From NCBI GenBank assembly GCA_023374045.1, contig CM041776.1, positions 277,163,039 through 277,227,038 of the forward strand: 64,000 nt of DNA, given 5' to 3'. This document shows, in pieces, positions 1 to 11,549 of the stretch. Source of the DNA: Limonium bicolor. Lineage: Eukaryota; Streptophyta; Magnoliopsida; Caryophyllales; Plumbaginaceae. The notes under the pieces were generated by a model that was given only the letters and a program-made list of their open reading frames with translations, was not told the DNA's origin and did not search any database. Each line of letters starts with the position of its first letter. Position 1 is the stretch's first letter. The position numbers were made by a program, and so were the translations under genes.

Positions 1-604
1 TAGTCGACGAGGAAACAGTCCGTCGCATTAAGATCTTTGCTGTCACGCGGATGATGTTATGGCGGAGCAGTGCCAGCAAGACTCTCTTGACCGGATCAGT
101 GACCATGTTGAGAGTCATCGTGACTCTAACATCAGTCCCCGCCTGGTTCTTCTTTCGGCGCTGAACGGGGAGAGTGGCCAGGTAGTGCTTCCTATGGTCG
201 TCCTGCTCGTGGGAGGTAATCCAGGAGCGGTAGGTCACATCCTCCCAAGGCACCTCAAGGAAGCGCTGGAAGGTGTCTTTGGTGATTTCGATTGGTTGCC
301 CCCCAACATAGGAAGAGACCGTCCGCTCATGGCGATCCACCGTGGCATTAGCGTAGAATTCGTAAATCTGGCTGGGGAAGTATTCCCCGCCCATGCTCAG
401 CAGACAGCTCCACTGGAGAGGATCGAGGACGGCGCGAAGCTGAAGTGTATCAATGAGTGTAGGGTCCACCGTCCTCTCCCGCACGATTTCCTTTCGACGT
501 GGGGCATTGTACCATGCCCGGGCAGCTTCATTGAGGAATCGGCCATCAAGGAGACCGGCATTGGCGGCTGCCCTTCGAGTGGCACGTCGGTTTCGGTGGG
601 CCAT
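1..604 (-). CDS. Putative plant transposon protein (PF20167-like), partial
   Basis: An uninterrupted minus-strand frame runs from an ATG at 604-602 to the window edge, 201 codons without a stop. The N-terminus is basic (MAHRNRRATRRAAANAG), then comes an acidic and aromatic segment with the pattern YEFYANATV, SYVGGQPIEITKDTFQRFL, and a helical part with TLNMVTDPVKRVLLALL. The EFYAN...V.G..I..T...F..FL pattern is characteristic of the 'putative plant transposon protein' domain (PF20167), known from many retroelement-linked genes in plants. Its biochemical role is unknown. The C-terminus lies outside the window. The family call comes from motif memory, not a search. An AG acceptor lies just 5' of the ATG, so an upstream exon is possible. 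Confidence 0.6.
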   Translation of the reverse strand, partial: MAHRNRRATRRAAANAGLLDGRFLNEAARAWYNAPRRKEIVRERTVDPTLIDTLQLRAVLDPLQWSCLLSMGGEYFPSQIYEFYANATVDRHERTVSSYVGGQPIEITKDTFQRFLEVPWEDVTYRSWITSHEQDDHRKHYLATLPVQRRKKNQAGTDVRVTMTLNMVTDPVKRVLLALLRHNIIRVTAKILMRRTVSSST

Positions 605-1654
605 TGTTCTGCAAAAAGGAAAAAAGACAAAAGAGAAACAAAAGAAGAAGAAACAAATAACAAATGGTGCGAAGTTAGAATAAAAAGAGGAGGAATACTA
701 AGCATTTTGGGCAAGGAATAAGCATGAAGCACAAAGAAGAGCAAAAGCAATGGTACGGTGCTAGAAAAATTTCGCCATGGTTTCCCTTGTTTTTCTTCCC
801 TTTCCCCGGTTCTAAGAACCTCCACACTTTCACCCAAAAGGGTACCATGCAGCTCACCAAGTATCCCACTAACAATTTCAATCAAAATGAAAACTCCCCA
901 CTAAGCACACTATCAATTTATCAAGGTTTCACAATTTAGGCGACACAACTTGCACCCACAAAATGCGAACAATAGAGGCTCAATGGTGTTTAGAATCCAG
1001 CATCATTCACAAAGCAGTTAGCATAAATTAAAACACCTTGGAATAATGCTAAACAAACATTATTCAATTTAAGACATTAAGCACCAATGTATGCTTAGAA
1101 CCACCAAATGGCACATTTTTAAGCTCCAAACCCACACAAAGTCCCTAATTAATCATTCAACACAGTCCAAATCCACAAATGTGCAAAAATCACAATTTCC
1201 CACCTAAGGCTCCGTTTGGTTCGATTTGAATTTAGGCCAAAGTGTAACTTGCTCGAAAAATTTACAAAATGACAGTGTAGAGTTAGAATCACATACCTAG
1301 GTGTTTAGATGTGGAAAAGAAGTTGAAATTTAACAGATTTTGGGCTACAATCGAAATGGAATTCGATTGGGGGTTTAGGGTTTCGAATGGAGAGAGGGGC
1401 TGGGTGTAGTTGAGTGTGGCGGCGCTGGTGTGGCTTTGGCGCGACCGCGGTGGCAGTGCGGCGTCGGAGCAGGGGCGACGGTGAGGCTGGTCGGTGGGGT
1501 GGTGCTGCGCGCGGAGAGAGAGGAAGAGAAGTAATGGCGATGGAGGGTGGTGTCGGGTGCGCGAGGAAGAAGAAAGAAAGAGAGGAAGAAAGGAAAGAAG
1601 AAAGAAAGAAAGAAAACGCCGCGTTTTCTTCTCTTTTTTTTTTCAAAATTTTCG
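605..1654. other. Gene-free stretch upstream of the minus-strand transposon gene
   Basis: There is no convincing coding sequence. On the minus strand 605-700 is pyrimidine-rich, as expected for a leader of the gene at 1-604. A segment at 1208-1226 resembles the 'gctccgtttggttcg' sequence often seen at MITE or hAT ends, but I found no matching end. 1400-1640 is GC-rich and then purine-rich (GGAAGAAAG runs), which produces spurious long frames on both strands. Confidence 0.5.
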
Positions 1655-1875
1655 ACCCGACCGACCCAACCTAGGGTCGGTCGGTGGGTCGGTCTCGCGG
1701 GTCGGTCGGCCTTCTGGAGACGAGGCACGTGACCATTTTTAAGTTCCGACCGACCCAGTGTGGGTCGGTCCAATGGGTCGGTCCGATGCAGAGACAAACT
1801 TCTGCTCCAGGAGCTTCCGACCGACCCAGTGTGGGTCGGTCCATGGGTCGGTCGACTGCAGAAAATATTTTTCTC
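1655..1875. repeat. GGTCGG hairpin repeats, two ~73 bp tandem units
   Basis: Many copies of GGTCGGT and its complement ACCGACC are packed here. Two units beginning TTCCGACCGACCCAGTGTGG start near 1745 and 1818, a period of about 73 bp. Each contains the self-complementary CCGACCCAGTGTGGGTCGG, able to form a stem-loop. A more degenerate copy with CCTAGGGTCGGTCGG lies at 1655-1715. No gene is associated with it. Confidence 0.75.
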
Positions 1876-1979
1876 TAACTTGCGCGGGGCCTAGAATCTT
1901 CGTTACGGCTCGGAATTGCTCCCCGTTTGCGGCGTTGGAAAGCTTGAAGGATGGGGAAGCTGTTGGTGCATGCCACTAG

Positions 1980-3619
1980 CTCTAAAATGGTCAAAAGTAT
2001 GCTCAAGTTGACTTTTACCTATCACAAAGAACCAATCGAGCGTGAAATAATAAGGCTATTAATCACAAAAACACTCTATTAAGTGGTGAAATAGGCTATA
2101 CACCAAATGAAATGAAGGTGTATAAAGGCATTGAAACATCATTATTTCACCACTTATCAGTGGCCAATAGGTTGAAGGCCAGGAAGGAGATAAGACGGTG
2201 GAGTGTTCGATGACGGCCTTAATCAAGAGTCTCCTCAGGAAAGACAAGAAGAAGAGGAAGGCTCACTGGGAGGCGAAGAAGTAGGGTCTTCCTACCCCTA
2301 GCTCTTCTAGCCTCTCCGCTTCCCAAGCGGCTTCTTCTGACTCTTCTCCACCGCCCCCTCATCCACACCAGCAGCAGTTATCTAGTTCTTTCTCTCACTT
2401 TCTTTGTTTTATTTTAATTTCATTTCTTTTTATTTTATTATTTTTTTAAATGTATGACTAATGGCAACTTATTTAACTCTCTCCTTGTATTATGGAAGCT
2501 TGGTACTTTTGTGAGCTTTTGGTTTCAGTTGTCTTTATTTTTAGTTGACTATACTGTGAGCAATTCTGATACCTTGGCTAATCACAAGTGTAGGGTGTTC
2601 CTACCCTGGTCCCTCCATAATAAAGGGAGTATTTTCTTCAATGTTATTTTATTTTTCTTTCAATTCTTTGTTCAATTCTTTCTCTCCTTGAACACTAGGG
2701 ACAGTGTTCCTGTCATGTGTAGGACAAGGGTCCCCTTTTAAAATTATTTTATTTAATATATATAAATATAAATAAAAAAAGAAAAAACAAGTATATGTGT
2801 ATAAATAATATGTTATAAGTTGAGAGTCTTATTAATGTTTTACTAAGCTGTTTGCATGTTCCTTGATAAAGTGAGATTAGGGAAGGATAAATGGTTGTTC
2901 TCTCAAGAGGTAAGCTTTCTAATGACTTTTAGATTTCGATTTTAACTTCATGACTCTCTTTGTTATTTAGCACATGAGTATATGACCTTACTCCTATTTT
3001 TTTATCTATGATTTACTTCTAGGTAATATTTTCTTTTCTTTTTTTGAAATGGTGAAAATATTTTTGGGTGAAATATTAAATAGGGATTATATATAAAAAA
3101 AGAGAAAAAAAAAGAAAAGAAGAAAGAGAAAAAACAAAAAGAAGGAAGAGTTGTTGAAAAAACATTATTATGAAGCATTATTCTATGAGGTTGCAAAAAT
3201 TGCCTCAGAATAAAGAAACACTCGAGAGTTTTTCCTTTTGTTTTATTTCTAAATTCCCTATTCTAAATAAAATCATGGTCAGGTTCAGAAACCCTTGAAC
3301 AATATGGTTGAATCATGTAAGCCATCAATAAGAGTCTTGGCCATATTCAGAAACCCTTGAAAAATATGGCTGAATTATGGAAACCGAAAAATGAGAGTTT
3401 ACAAATCCCTTGTATAATGTAGCCCAAGAGTTTTTGATAGATTTTTTAAATTGAATATTTTATTTTATACCCATTAGTATGTTTTTTATGGAATAAGAAA
3501 GATTAAGTGATGCTTGTGAATTAGAGTCAGGTAGTTAGGATATCTATTTTGTGCATAAGTAGTTATTCTTTTCTGATTAAGTTTTGCTCGAGGACTAGCA
3601 AAAGGTAAGTGTAGGGCGT
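1980..3619 (+). mobile_element. 3' internal region of an Athila-like element (left part decayed)
   Basis: This region leads directly into the LTR at 3620. It shares landmarks with the homologous region 59.53-60.61 kb: an 'aacactagggacagtgttcctg' segment near 2695, repeated 'cagaaacccttga' blocks near 3285 and 3345, and the end GGACTAGCAAAAGGTAAGTG just before the LTR. The purine-rich GGTAAGTGTAGGGCG at 3604-3618 is the probable polypurine tract. 2220-2350 may hold the end of a coding region (basic, lysine-rich) but its frame is not defined. The left boundary is not visible. Confidence 0.65.
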
Positions 3620-5124
3620 TGATAAGCCATAGACTTATCACATTTTATAGTATAGAATTATAGGAATAATAGCCAAAATAAGGTTAAAATGGCTAGTATT
3701 TATGTTATATTATACATAAAGTATATTATATATGTTCAGACTTATGTTTTGTATGTTTTTCATGCAAGGAATAAAATTCTAATCAAAGGATCGAGTAATG
3801 TCGGGCATGATGTCGGAAGATCAAAGCATGGCAAGAATGTGAAGCGGAGAAGAGGTGTTGCCGGACCCAGTGCTGGGTATTTCCTAGCCGGCACCAGCGA
3901 AGAGTTGCCTCCGTTCATCAAAAGATAGTAGTTAATTACCGTTACCAAACTGACTGATGTCGGATATGGTGTCGGATGTCCCATGTCCGGCACAAGCATC
4001 GGTTTGTGAAATTTGGCGGTTTAATTGACCGTTATAAAACACGTGGTGTCGGGTACAACTGATCCGACATGACTCCCGGTACATGAAGAATTTGAGGCTT
4101 ATAAATAGGCCGAGAGTCTGCACTTCAAGACATCACTTTCATTCCACTATTACGCCTCCATACTCCCCAAAATCGGTTCCATTGCTGCCAAGGAAGTTCT
4201 GCAAGTCATCCATAAAGAAGAAGGAGAAATCTTCATCGGGTTAAGGCTAAGACCAATTCCCTTCTCCTCTTGTATTTCTTCTTGCATTTTGTGTAGATGA
4301 TGCAGTAGAGTTCCTTGTAGTCCTTGGTTAGGAATGATTGTCCTTGTAAAACAATGTTGATCATTTAATAAAGTTGCAAGTTTCCAACTTAGATTTTTTA
4401 TCTTGGTGCAAAGTGGATTAAGTTCTCTACCTATCTTCTTTACTTCAAATTTCTTCTTTTGTCAATCAAAACAAAGGCAGAATAGGTTGAGAATTTCTAA
4501 GTGATCTTTGCCTTTGTCTTCTATACATTAGGAGATGATAATTAAGATTTGGAATTAACCATTTTATTCTCCACTTTCTGGTTTGTTTATTGGCATAAAA
4601 TTTGTTGGATTCGATAATGGATAGTGAGTGTGTGTTTCAGATTCGAAACTAGAAAACAATGTTGATATTTTGGTCATGCCGGATTCAATGTCGTGTGTCG
4701 GGTGTCCGGCGCATTCAAAGTTCTTGAATGTTCCGTGCAGCGTATGTCCGACATGTCATCCGGCATGTTCAAAAGTTGGTTAATTCGAGACTTGTCAATT
4801 TGACTTAGTGATCTTACTTGTTCTTATGTGGATTATTATCTCGAATCAAGGATAGTTCGTTGTAAATACTCAATTTAGATAGATTGTTAGATAGTTGTTT
4901 CAATTTGAATTTATGATCATTTTCCCCTACTTATTAGATGTAGGTAATTACTAGGATTAGGACTGATTTTCTATTAAGTCTCTTGGGTTCGATACTCTTG
5001 GTCGTAATTTACTTACACTTTATTCCGACCGGGAATTTTTGCTACCCATATTAGATTTGTAGGATTTTTTCATTCTTTTATCTATTTTTGTACATAGTTT
5101 TTCCTTACAAATTTCTTGTTAGCA
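3620..5124 (+). mobile_element. Athila-like LTR (3' LTR), 1505 bp
   Basis: The LTR starts TGATAAGCC and ends TTGTTAGCA, giving TG...CA ends. It is colinear with the LTRs at 55521-57012 and 60610-62091: the TTATCA start, CCGGCAC/GTCGGAT motifs, a TATAAATAGGCCGAGAG promoter-like segment near 4100, the TTGGGTTCGATACTCTTGGT block near 4985 and the same 3' end. It is more diverged from those two than they are from each other. The next bases, TGCGGCCC, are not a primer-binding site, so this is a 3' or solo LTR. The TATAAATA near 4100 is the likely promoter. Confidence 0.85.
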
Positions 5125-7341
5125 TGCGGCCCACGGTATCTCAAACTCATGTGTCCTAATGCAGCCCACATTTATCATCTTATTCATGTGTCCTAATACG
5201 GCTCACATGCACCATGGTATATTTGTCCTTAAAATTCTTTAATTGTTTTTATTATTCACCATATAATCTCATCAAAATCCACATAACATGTCATCAATCA
5301 TCATGATTAAATAACTCCATTTTTCAAATAATCATATCATGATTCAACAATAATTTCTCATTGATCTCTACTTTAAAAATAATAACCAAATATCCACCAT
5401 AAAATACACCACACACTCAAATAAATTCAATTATCATTATCACAAACAATTCAATCCCGAATAATAGTCACCCACAAATAAGTTCACAACCATTTCAAAA
5501 AGAATTAGTTTATAGAGTTAATAAAACTAGTGAATGTGGTACCTTACCTGACATTTAGCAACGATTCGCACCACAACCAAGCACAAAATCTATTAATCTT
5601 GTCTTTCACAAAATCAGAGCATTGCTACCTATGCCCCACGGATTACACAGAGGAAAAAAATATACTTATCTCCCCCACTTTTTTCCTTTGTGTGTGAGTT
5701 GACAAGCTGGAGCTTCTTCTTATTATTTTTATTTGTGCTCTACGTGTGTAAAGAAAATAACAAAGGTGCATATTTTATCCTTTATTTGCGCCTACGTAAG
5801 TGCTGGTAAATTGAGCTTGAGTGGTGTATATATATACTTGTTTTTCTTATGTCTATGAACCAGAGAGATGATAGAGTGTGGATGGTGATTTTTTCGGTAT
5901 GCGGGGGTCTATCTTAATGGTTCTTGACTAAAATCCTAGATCCTAAAAAGTGTCATTCTGTGGAGGGTGAAAACCCATTACCTTCGCATCGCTCAAATAC
6001 TTACTTTATCGTCTGTCTTTCCCAAAAAGCGGGGAATGCTAGTTAGAACTACACCCGCTCTCAATGGGAGTCACGTAGACTTATGCCTTATAGGCAGAAA
6101 TTGACTAGAGTTGCCACCTAGTTTGACCTAAAATGAACTAGGAAGGTAATGGATGGGTACGAAGAAATGTTAATAGACTCTGAAATTGTTGCCTATGGAT
6201 AAGACTTATCTGGCCATTATAGAAATTTTGTGTGGGTTCGTACTGGGTTACACCCTTTAGAAGTGGAAATGACCATAACTTCGGATGGTGCCCGAGGAAG
6301 CCTTGGTCTCCAATTGTCGGGATTTCCTTATTTCAAGACCTTATTAAGAGATTTATTTTAAGGGTCATAAGGATAGGAATTGAGTGTGAAGTAGAGTGAG
6401 GAGAGTATTTGATGAGAATATTGAATGACTATAGAATAAATGATTGAGAAATATGGAGGGTTGAAGGGACAAACCCGACATGGAGTATCAGTTTGAGGGC
6501 TTTATTGTAGCTGATGGGAGACCTTAATTGTCTTGAAGGGTGTTTTAATTGCTTGAAGATTTTTTTGAGGGACATTTTGTTCTTTTGAGGAGCCAAGGGC
6601 ATTTTGGTCTCTCAAGGATTTTAAGGTTTTGGCATAGTTGATTTTTCGGGGAGGTCGGGGTTTGGAAATATTCTGGGGTATGTTCGGGTATTTGAGGTGT
6701 TTGAAGACCGAGGGTCTTGAAGAGGCATTCGGGTTTTCGGGATGATTTAAGAATTGAAAGTGTTAAAGGGGTATTCGGGATGATTGGGGATTAAAGTGTC
6801 TACGGGGGTGTTTAGGGGTATTTTGGTCATTTTGTAGTGTTCGATTGGAAAGTATGGACTATCTATTGATGCTGGAATAAGAGTTCGGGGCTCTTAGGGA
6901 ATGAGTATTCTAAGGGATAAAATCTTGAGAAGTTCATGATTTAGGGCTTTCAAAGGGTATTGGTATTGTAAAAGGCTTGACGTTGTTGAAGTACCTCGGG
7001 ATTTGGAATGGAACAATGATATAGTCTGAGTTATATGGAGGGATGATTGTCAATATTGTATCTCTTTTATTTTAAATCCAAAATTTGTTTTTATTTTGAA
7101 AAGGGCAGATGGTCCCGAAGGATCACTCATGTACCCCTCGAACACCACACTTATTTAATGGTAAGTGTCGAGGTTTGAAAGATGGGGTAATGATTTTATG
7201 TCGAATATTAGCGTTTAAAGAAACACCATGAATGAGATTCTCTCGGTCAAACCCTAATAACGTCTCTAACTCTCGGGTTTTTTAAAACGTTGAAAACCGA
7301 AAATATTGAAATCGAGTAGAAGGGAGTTAGACGATTATAAA
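5125..7341. other. Intergenic, no gene seen
   Basis: AT-rich DNA without a supported gene. 5125-5215 has two copies of a 'catgtgtcctaatrcrgcycaca' phrase. 5950-6300 is higher in GC and resembles decayed retroelement leader DNA, and 6450-6900 contains several degenerate 'gggcattttggtcat' phrases. I cannot assign any of it to a named family. Confidence 0.4.
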
Positions 7342-7492
7342 ATCCAGGCTGCAACTAGAAAGACAATTACATCCCAAGCACCCCGCCTTGTAAAAATCTA
7401 GGCTGCAATTAGGGGAAGTTAGTTACCCTAATGCCCCGCCTAAAGAGATCCAGACTGCGACAAGGGATGTTACAACCCCAGTGCCCCACCTT
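7342..7492. repeat. Three imperfect tandem copies, ~52-54 bp
   Basis: Units begin near 7342, 7396 and 7448. Each has the form 'tCcAGgCTGCaA..AggGa..gTTAc..CC..aTGCCCCgCCT', differing at several positions. They lie in otherwise gene-free DNA. Confidence 0.7.
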
Positions 7493-7914
7493 GGATTACT
7501 TTTGAAGGAAAGACAAGTGATGTCTAACTTAGGAAGGTAATGTTTTTGAAGGTGTTAGACATTTTGTGCCCCTCTGAAAACAATTTGATTTTTGTTGATT
7601 TGAAAAATGATTTAGAAAAACTTTTTGAAGTTGTTTGGAATTTTCAGTAAAGAAACACTAATTTTGAGAAATGTTTTTAGGAAAAAAAATTTATTATGTG
7701 AGAAGAACTTTCTACATGTTGAGAAGAGTTTTTTGTGATTTGAGAAGGGTTTTCCTTTGTGAATTTCACAAAATGATTTCTTTTGAATTTGGAAATTTTG
7801 GTGAGATTTGAATTGAAGAAAAAGAGTTGTTCGAAATTTTGAAATGATTTTTATAATTTTAAAGTTTTCAAATGAGTTTTAAAGGTTTTGAAAAGATTGT
7901 TAATTTCAACCTGA

Positions 7915-8155
7915 TCTTTGAAATTTGTTTGAAAGGTTATTTGAATTTTTAAGAGTTTGAATCTTTGGAGTTTGAATTTAAGAAGAGGATTTTTTATTTT
8001 TTTTAAGTTTAATTGAATTTAAAAAGATGATTTTTGATTTTTTGAAGTTTTAATTAAATTTACAAAGATGATTTGGGTTTTTGAAGTTTTAATTGAATTT
8101 TAAAAGATGATTTGGATTTTTGAAGTTTTAGTTGAATTTTTAAAGATGATTTAGG
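7915..8155. repeat. AT-rich tandem repeat, ~45 bp, four to five copies
   Basis: Repeated 'gatgatttggatttttgaagtttt' and 'aattgaatttt' phrases recur at about 45 bp. The first copies are degenerate and the last three are clear. From 8160 to 8310 a second loose repeat ('gatttgggc', 'atgggc') follows. Confidence 0.6.
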
Positions 8156-9655
8156 CATATTTTGAAGTAGATCTTTGGATGATTTTGGACTGATTTGGGC
8201 TTATGGGATGATTTGGGCGTATGGGCTGAAATGGACCAGATTTGGGCCTAACGAGCTAGATTTGGGTTTGACAGACCGGGTTCGGGTTATGGGCCGGATC
8301 AGGTCCACTGTTTAACATTCCGGATTGAATTCATTTGGATTGGGCTTTTTAGCTTAGATGAATTTCTAACTTTATTGTTATTTTCTTTTAGTTGGACTTC
8401 TGAAAAAAAAATCAAATTCAGTTTTAACTTCATTGGAAGGATTTTGAAATTACACAGAAGGCTTGCATTGGTGATTTCTTTTTTTTTCTTTTTTGAAAAG
8501 AATTTTGAATTAATTTGTTTTTAAAATGCTTGGAGATTATTGATGTGATTTTGACCGAGCAATCATAAAAGACATGAACATTTGAGAGACAATTGAGTTG
8601 GAAATGGAAAATGAGGAGCTGGAAGGTTTGTAAGAATTTTTTATTAGAAGTCTTTTTCAACTACTAAAGAAATCTGACGACCTAAAACTAAAAGAAAATT
8701 TAGATTCTAATATTTTTTGTTTTAAATGTGTGTTTTAGACATGGGGAACACCCACAATCCTAATGGCTAGGTCCCAAAGGATAATTACTAGGGCTTAAAC
8801 AAAAGTTAGAAACAAGTAAAACTGAAATAATGATAAATTGCAATGAAATAAATATAGACATTACATACACAATGAAGAAATAAATCAAGTAATCAGAACT
8901 TGACAACCTCTAGCGGGGCATCCTCTTTATTCACGAATAATTTCTTCAAGATTACCAAGGGCATGAGCTTCATCCAGAACTTGGCCCCCTAGATCTTTCG
9001 CCAGATTAAGGATCTACCTCACTTCCTCCTTCACAAAGGCTTCAACTGGAAATTAAAGATAATAACTGAGACTCACTTGTGAAGAATGAATGTGAATCCA
9101 AATCATGAATCATGGATAATGCACATGTTTCGAAAGCAAGAAAAGTGTATATATGCCCTTATCAAGTTTTGCTTCTTTGAGTTGAACAATCATTGTGAAG
9201 AAAGCACATAAACTATCTACTTCTTTAGATTAAAAACTTAGCTCAAACAACTCATAAAGTTTTGCCCCACTCTGTTTACAAGTGTGGTATATATCAAATC
9301 CATTACCTTTCATTATATTCCTTCTATCAACAAGGAGTTTTAGTAAAATCGTTCTTTTCCATGCACAACGCATTCACCTTCATAACCTAAAAAACCTATG
9401 CACACTTCATAAGTTTGGCCAGCTTTGTCGCTCATTTATTTTTCTGGTTTTTACGAGTACATATTTTTCATCTCTACGGACAAACGTGTATTCATCACGT
9501 GGAGTAAATTGAAATCTTGCACTTAATTTACATTAATGTTCTTCCCGGGCGTGGATTACGAGACAGACTCAAAATTTCCGTCACCACGACGGAGATTTTT
9601 CAATACAGTGAGCCATGACCAAACAAAATAGTTACGGAAATACTTACCTTTTTGT
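8156..9655. other. Intergenic; possible short decayed coding remnant on minus strand
   Basis: There is no supported gene. On the minus strand, about 8895-9045 reads as roughly 50 codons of an acidic, helical peptide (LAKDLGGQVLDEAHALGNLE) with two in-frame stops. This looks like a decayed exon or gag remnant but is unidentified. 9560-9600 contains 'ccgtcaccacgacgg', a short inverted repeat. Confidence 0.35.
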
Positions 9656-10619
9656 ATATATATATATATATATTTCGATGAAAGGGAACTTTATTACTCA
9701 AAATAGTACTAACAACCTACATCAGTGCTCAAAAGGGGCAAGCACGAAGAAGGTGGAAACTCTAACAGAGTGAGAGAGAGCTCACTATTAATAGCTAACT
9801 TGGCAATAGAATCAGCCACCTTATTGGCTACCCTATCTACCTTCTGGAACTTACATTGATGAAACTTTCCTAACAAACTCTCACAAGATCGAAACAGACT
9901 CTCTAATGGGTGAAGACTGCTTCTTTGCTTACAGAGCAAGGACACAACCACTTGGGAATCCGACTTGATGATAACCCTGGAGAAACCTTTAGCTTCAGCT
10001 ATCCGGAGACCATCCAAAACAGCCCATCCTTCAGCCTCATCGACACTAGAAACTCCCAAGCCATGAGTGAACCCGCCAAGCCATTGGCCCTCATGATTCC
10101 TACAAACTCCACCAGCTGCTGCTCTTCTCTGGCAGGAGACAGCACCATCAACATTGACTTTGACCCAACCAGGAGGAGGGGGAGTCCAACCACACTGAAC
10201 CCCGATATTGATCTTGTTCTGCAGATGCTTCACTTTAGGCGTGGACAGCAGCTCCTGAAACTTAGAGAAAATCAAAGGAGTAGGCAAGTCTTTTTCCGTG
10301 ACATTATTATGAAACTTAAAATTACGCCAAAACCAAAGAACATAGCAAGTGACAGCAAACAAGCAGGGCCAATCAGAATTATAGATATTAGAAACATGCG
10401 GGTTCCTCAAATTCAAAGCAAGCCACTCCTAGATACTACAAGTAGTCCAGGAATTAATAAAGGAGCTATCTCTTAAAAGATGTTTCCAGACCTTAATACT
10501 CACAGGACAGTGCTTCAAAATATGGGCTGAGTCTTCTCTGTCCCCACATGCATCACAGGACTGATTAGGGGTTAAACCACGCTGAAACAGCAGGCTTTTG
10601 GTTTTAAGACCGTCCTGCC
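9656..10619 (-). mobile_element. LINE 3' remnant: zf-RVT plus RNase H
   Basis: The minus strand encodes the C-terminal end of a plant L1-type LINE ORF2. At about 10600-10500 a zf-RVT motif has C-x2-C...H...C (CDACGDREDSAHILKHC). The frame 10416-9709 then carries an RVT_3-type RNase H domain: VNVDGAVS with its first Asp, EAEGWAVLDGL with Glu, IIKSDSQVV with Asp, and a terminal RVANKVADSIAKLA. A stop near 10420 separates the two parts. The reverse transcriptase is missing, as expected for 5' truncation during target-primed insertion. The 3' end, near 9690-9660, is AATAAAG-like sequence running into TA repeats. It directly abuts the half MITE at 10620. Confidence 0.85.
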
Positions 10620-10779
10620 CAAATTTGATATTGGACCAAAATATAACACTTTAGCATCATCCATGTAAAGTTTCATCAATTTTGGATAACATTTAAGCAT
10701 GTTTAAAGTTGAATTACTAAAATCACATGGGTATATTGTGAATTACGAAAGAAAACAGGAGTATCTCATAAATTTTCCC
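10620..10779. mobile_element. Half copy of the 51 kb palindromic MITE
   Basis: The sequence matches the right half of the palindromic element at 51050-51441, from 'caaatttgatattggacc' to the terminal 'aattttccc', with scattered differences and a small insertion near 10680. The left half is absent: the copy is cut exactly where the LINE remnant's 5' end lies. Confidence 0.8.
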
Positions 10780-11549
10780 TTATTTTTTTAACTTTTCTTA
10801 CAATTTTTTTAGAAATTTGTTATTATATTAAGTCAATAATTAATTATAACACAAGACTTTAATTCAAACAAAGACTCTCAAGTGTTTTTAAAATAAAATT
10901 ATAAGACACTAAATTTATATAGAAAAAATTACAAATTTTTGGTTTTGTTTTTAAGTTGAATTTAATTTTTATAATTTACACATTCAGATTAGGTTATATA
11001 ATTTTAAAATGGGTTAGAAATATAACAGAACTTTTGTAGTTTTTCTTTCTGGTCTAATATTTTCACGTATACATGCTTGAAGTTACGCAAAGTTGTGGGA
11101 TTTTATTCCTTTAGGTCCCCAGTGAGAACATCAGAAGAAAATTAATCCAACGGTTGATAATTGGTCCGTCGCAGACGGAAAATCAGCATCCGTCACAATA
11201 CTCTGGTGTCAGTTTTGCCTACGAAAACCAATAGACAATTTTATTCAAAACCCATCACTTCTTCAAGCAAAGACCACACGCACTGGACATTCACACTTCA
11301 CGGTAAAACAGAACACAAGCAAACAGCTAAGTAACCTTAGTGCTATCATACAGCTTCTTCCTGACAAGATAAGACCCACTACACAAAGGACAACCCATGT
11401 CATAATCGTCTACTACATTCAAGCCCATTTAGCCAAAACAAAAGAGGGGAAAACAAATAAAAATAAAAGGGACTCCCAGGGCCTCTGATTCACCATCCAT
11501 AGGCCAAACCCAACCTGCCATTTTAAACATAAGCTGGCTAGCAGCATGA
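10780..11549. other. AT-rich spacer and ferritin 3' untranslated region
   Basis: 10780-11100 is AT-rich with no gene. 11160-11210 holds a short 'ccgtcgcagacgg' inverted repeat. About 11430-11549 is the likely 3' UTR of the minus-strand ferritin gene. No canonical AATAAA on that strand is obvious. Confidence 0.4.

Noticed and set aside
59..721. 220-codon plus-strand frame
   Set aside because: It is antisense to the coherent minus-strand frame at 604-1, which has domain-like motifs; the plus frame has none.
1305..1797. Long Pro/Ser/Arg-rich minus-strand frames
   Set aside because: They arise from GA/CT-rich low-complexity and the GGTCGG repeats; no start context, domain or conservation can be argued.
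6000..6300. Possible ribosomal RNA or spacer fragment (GC-richer block)
   Set aside because: No recognisable conserved rRNA core sequence could be matched; left as unassigned repeat-like DNA.
9910..10476. 188-codon plus-strand frame
   Set aside because: Antisense to the RNase H domain of the LINE remnant.
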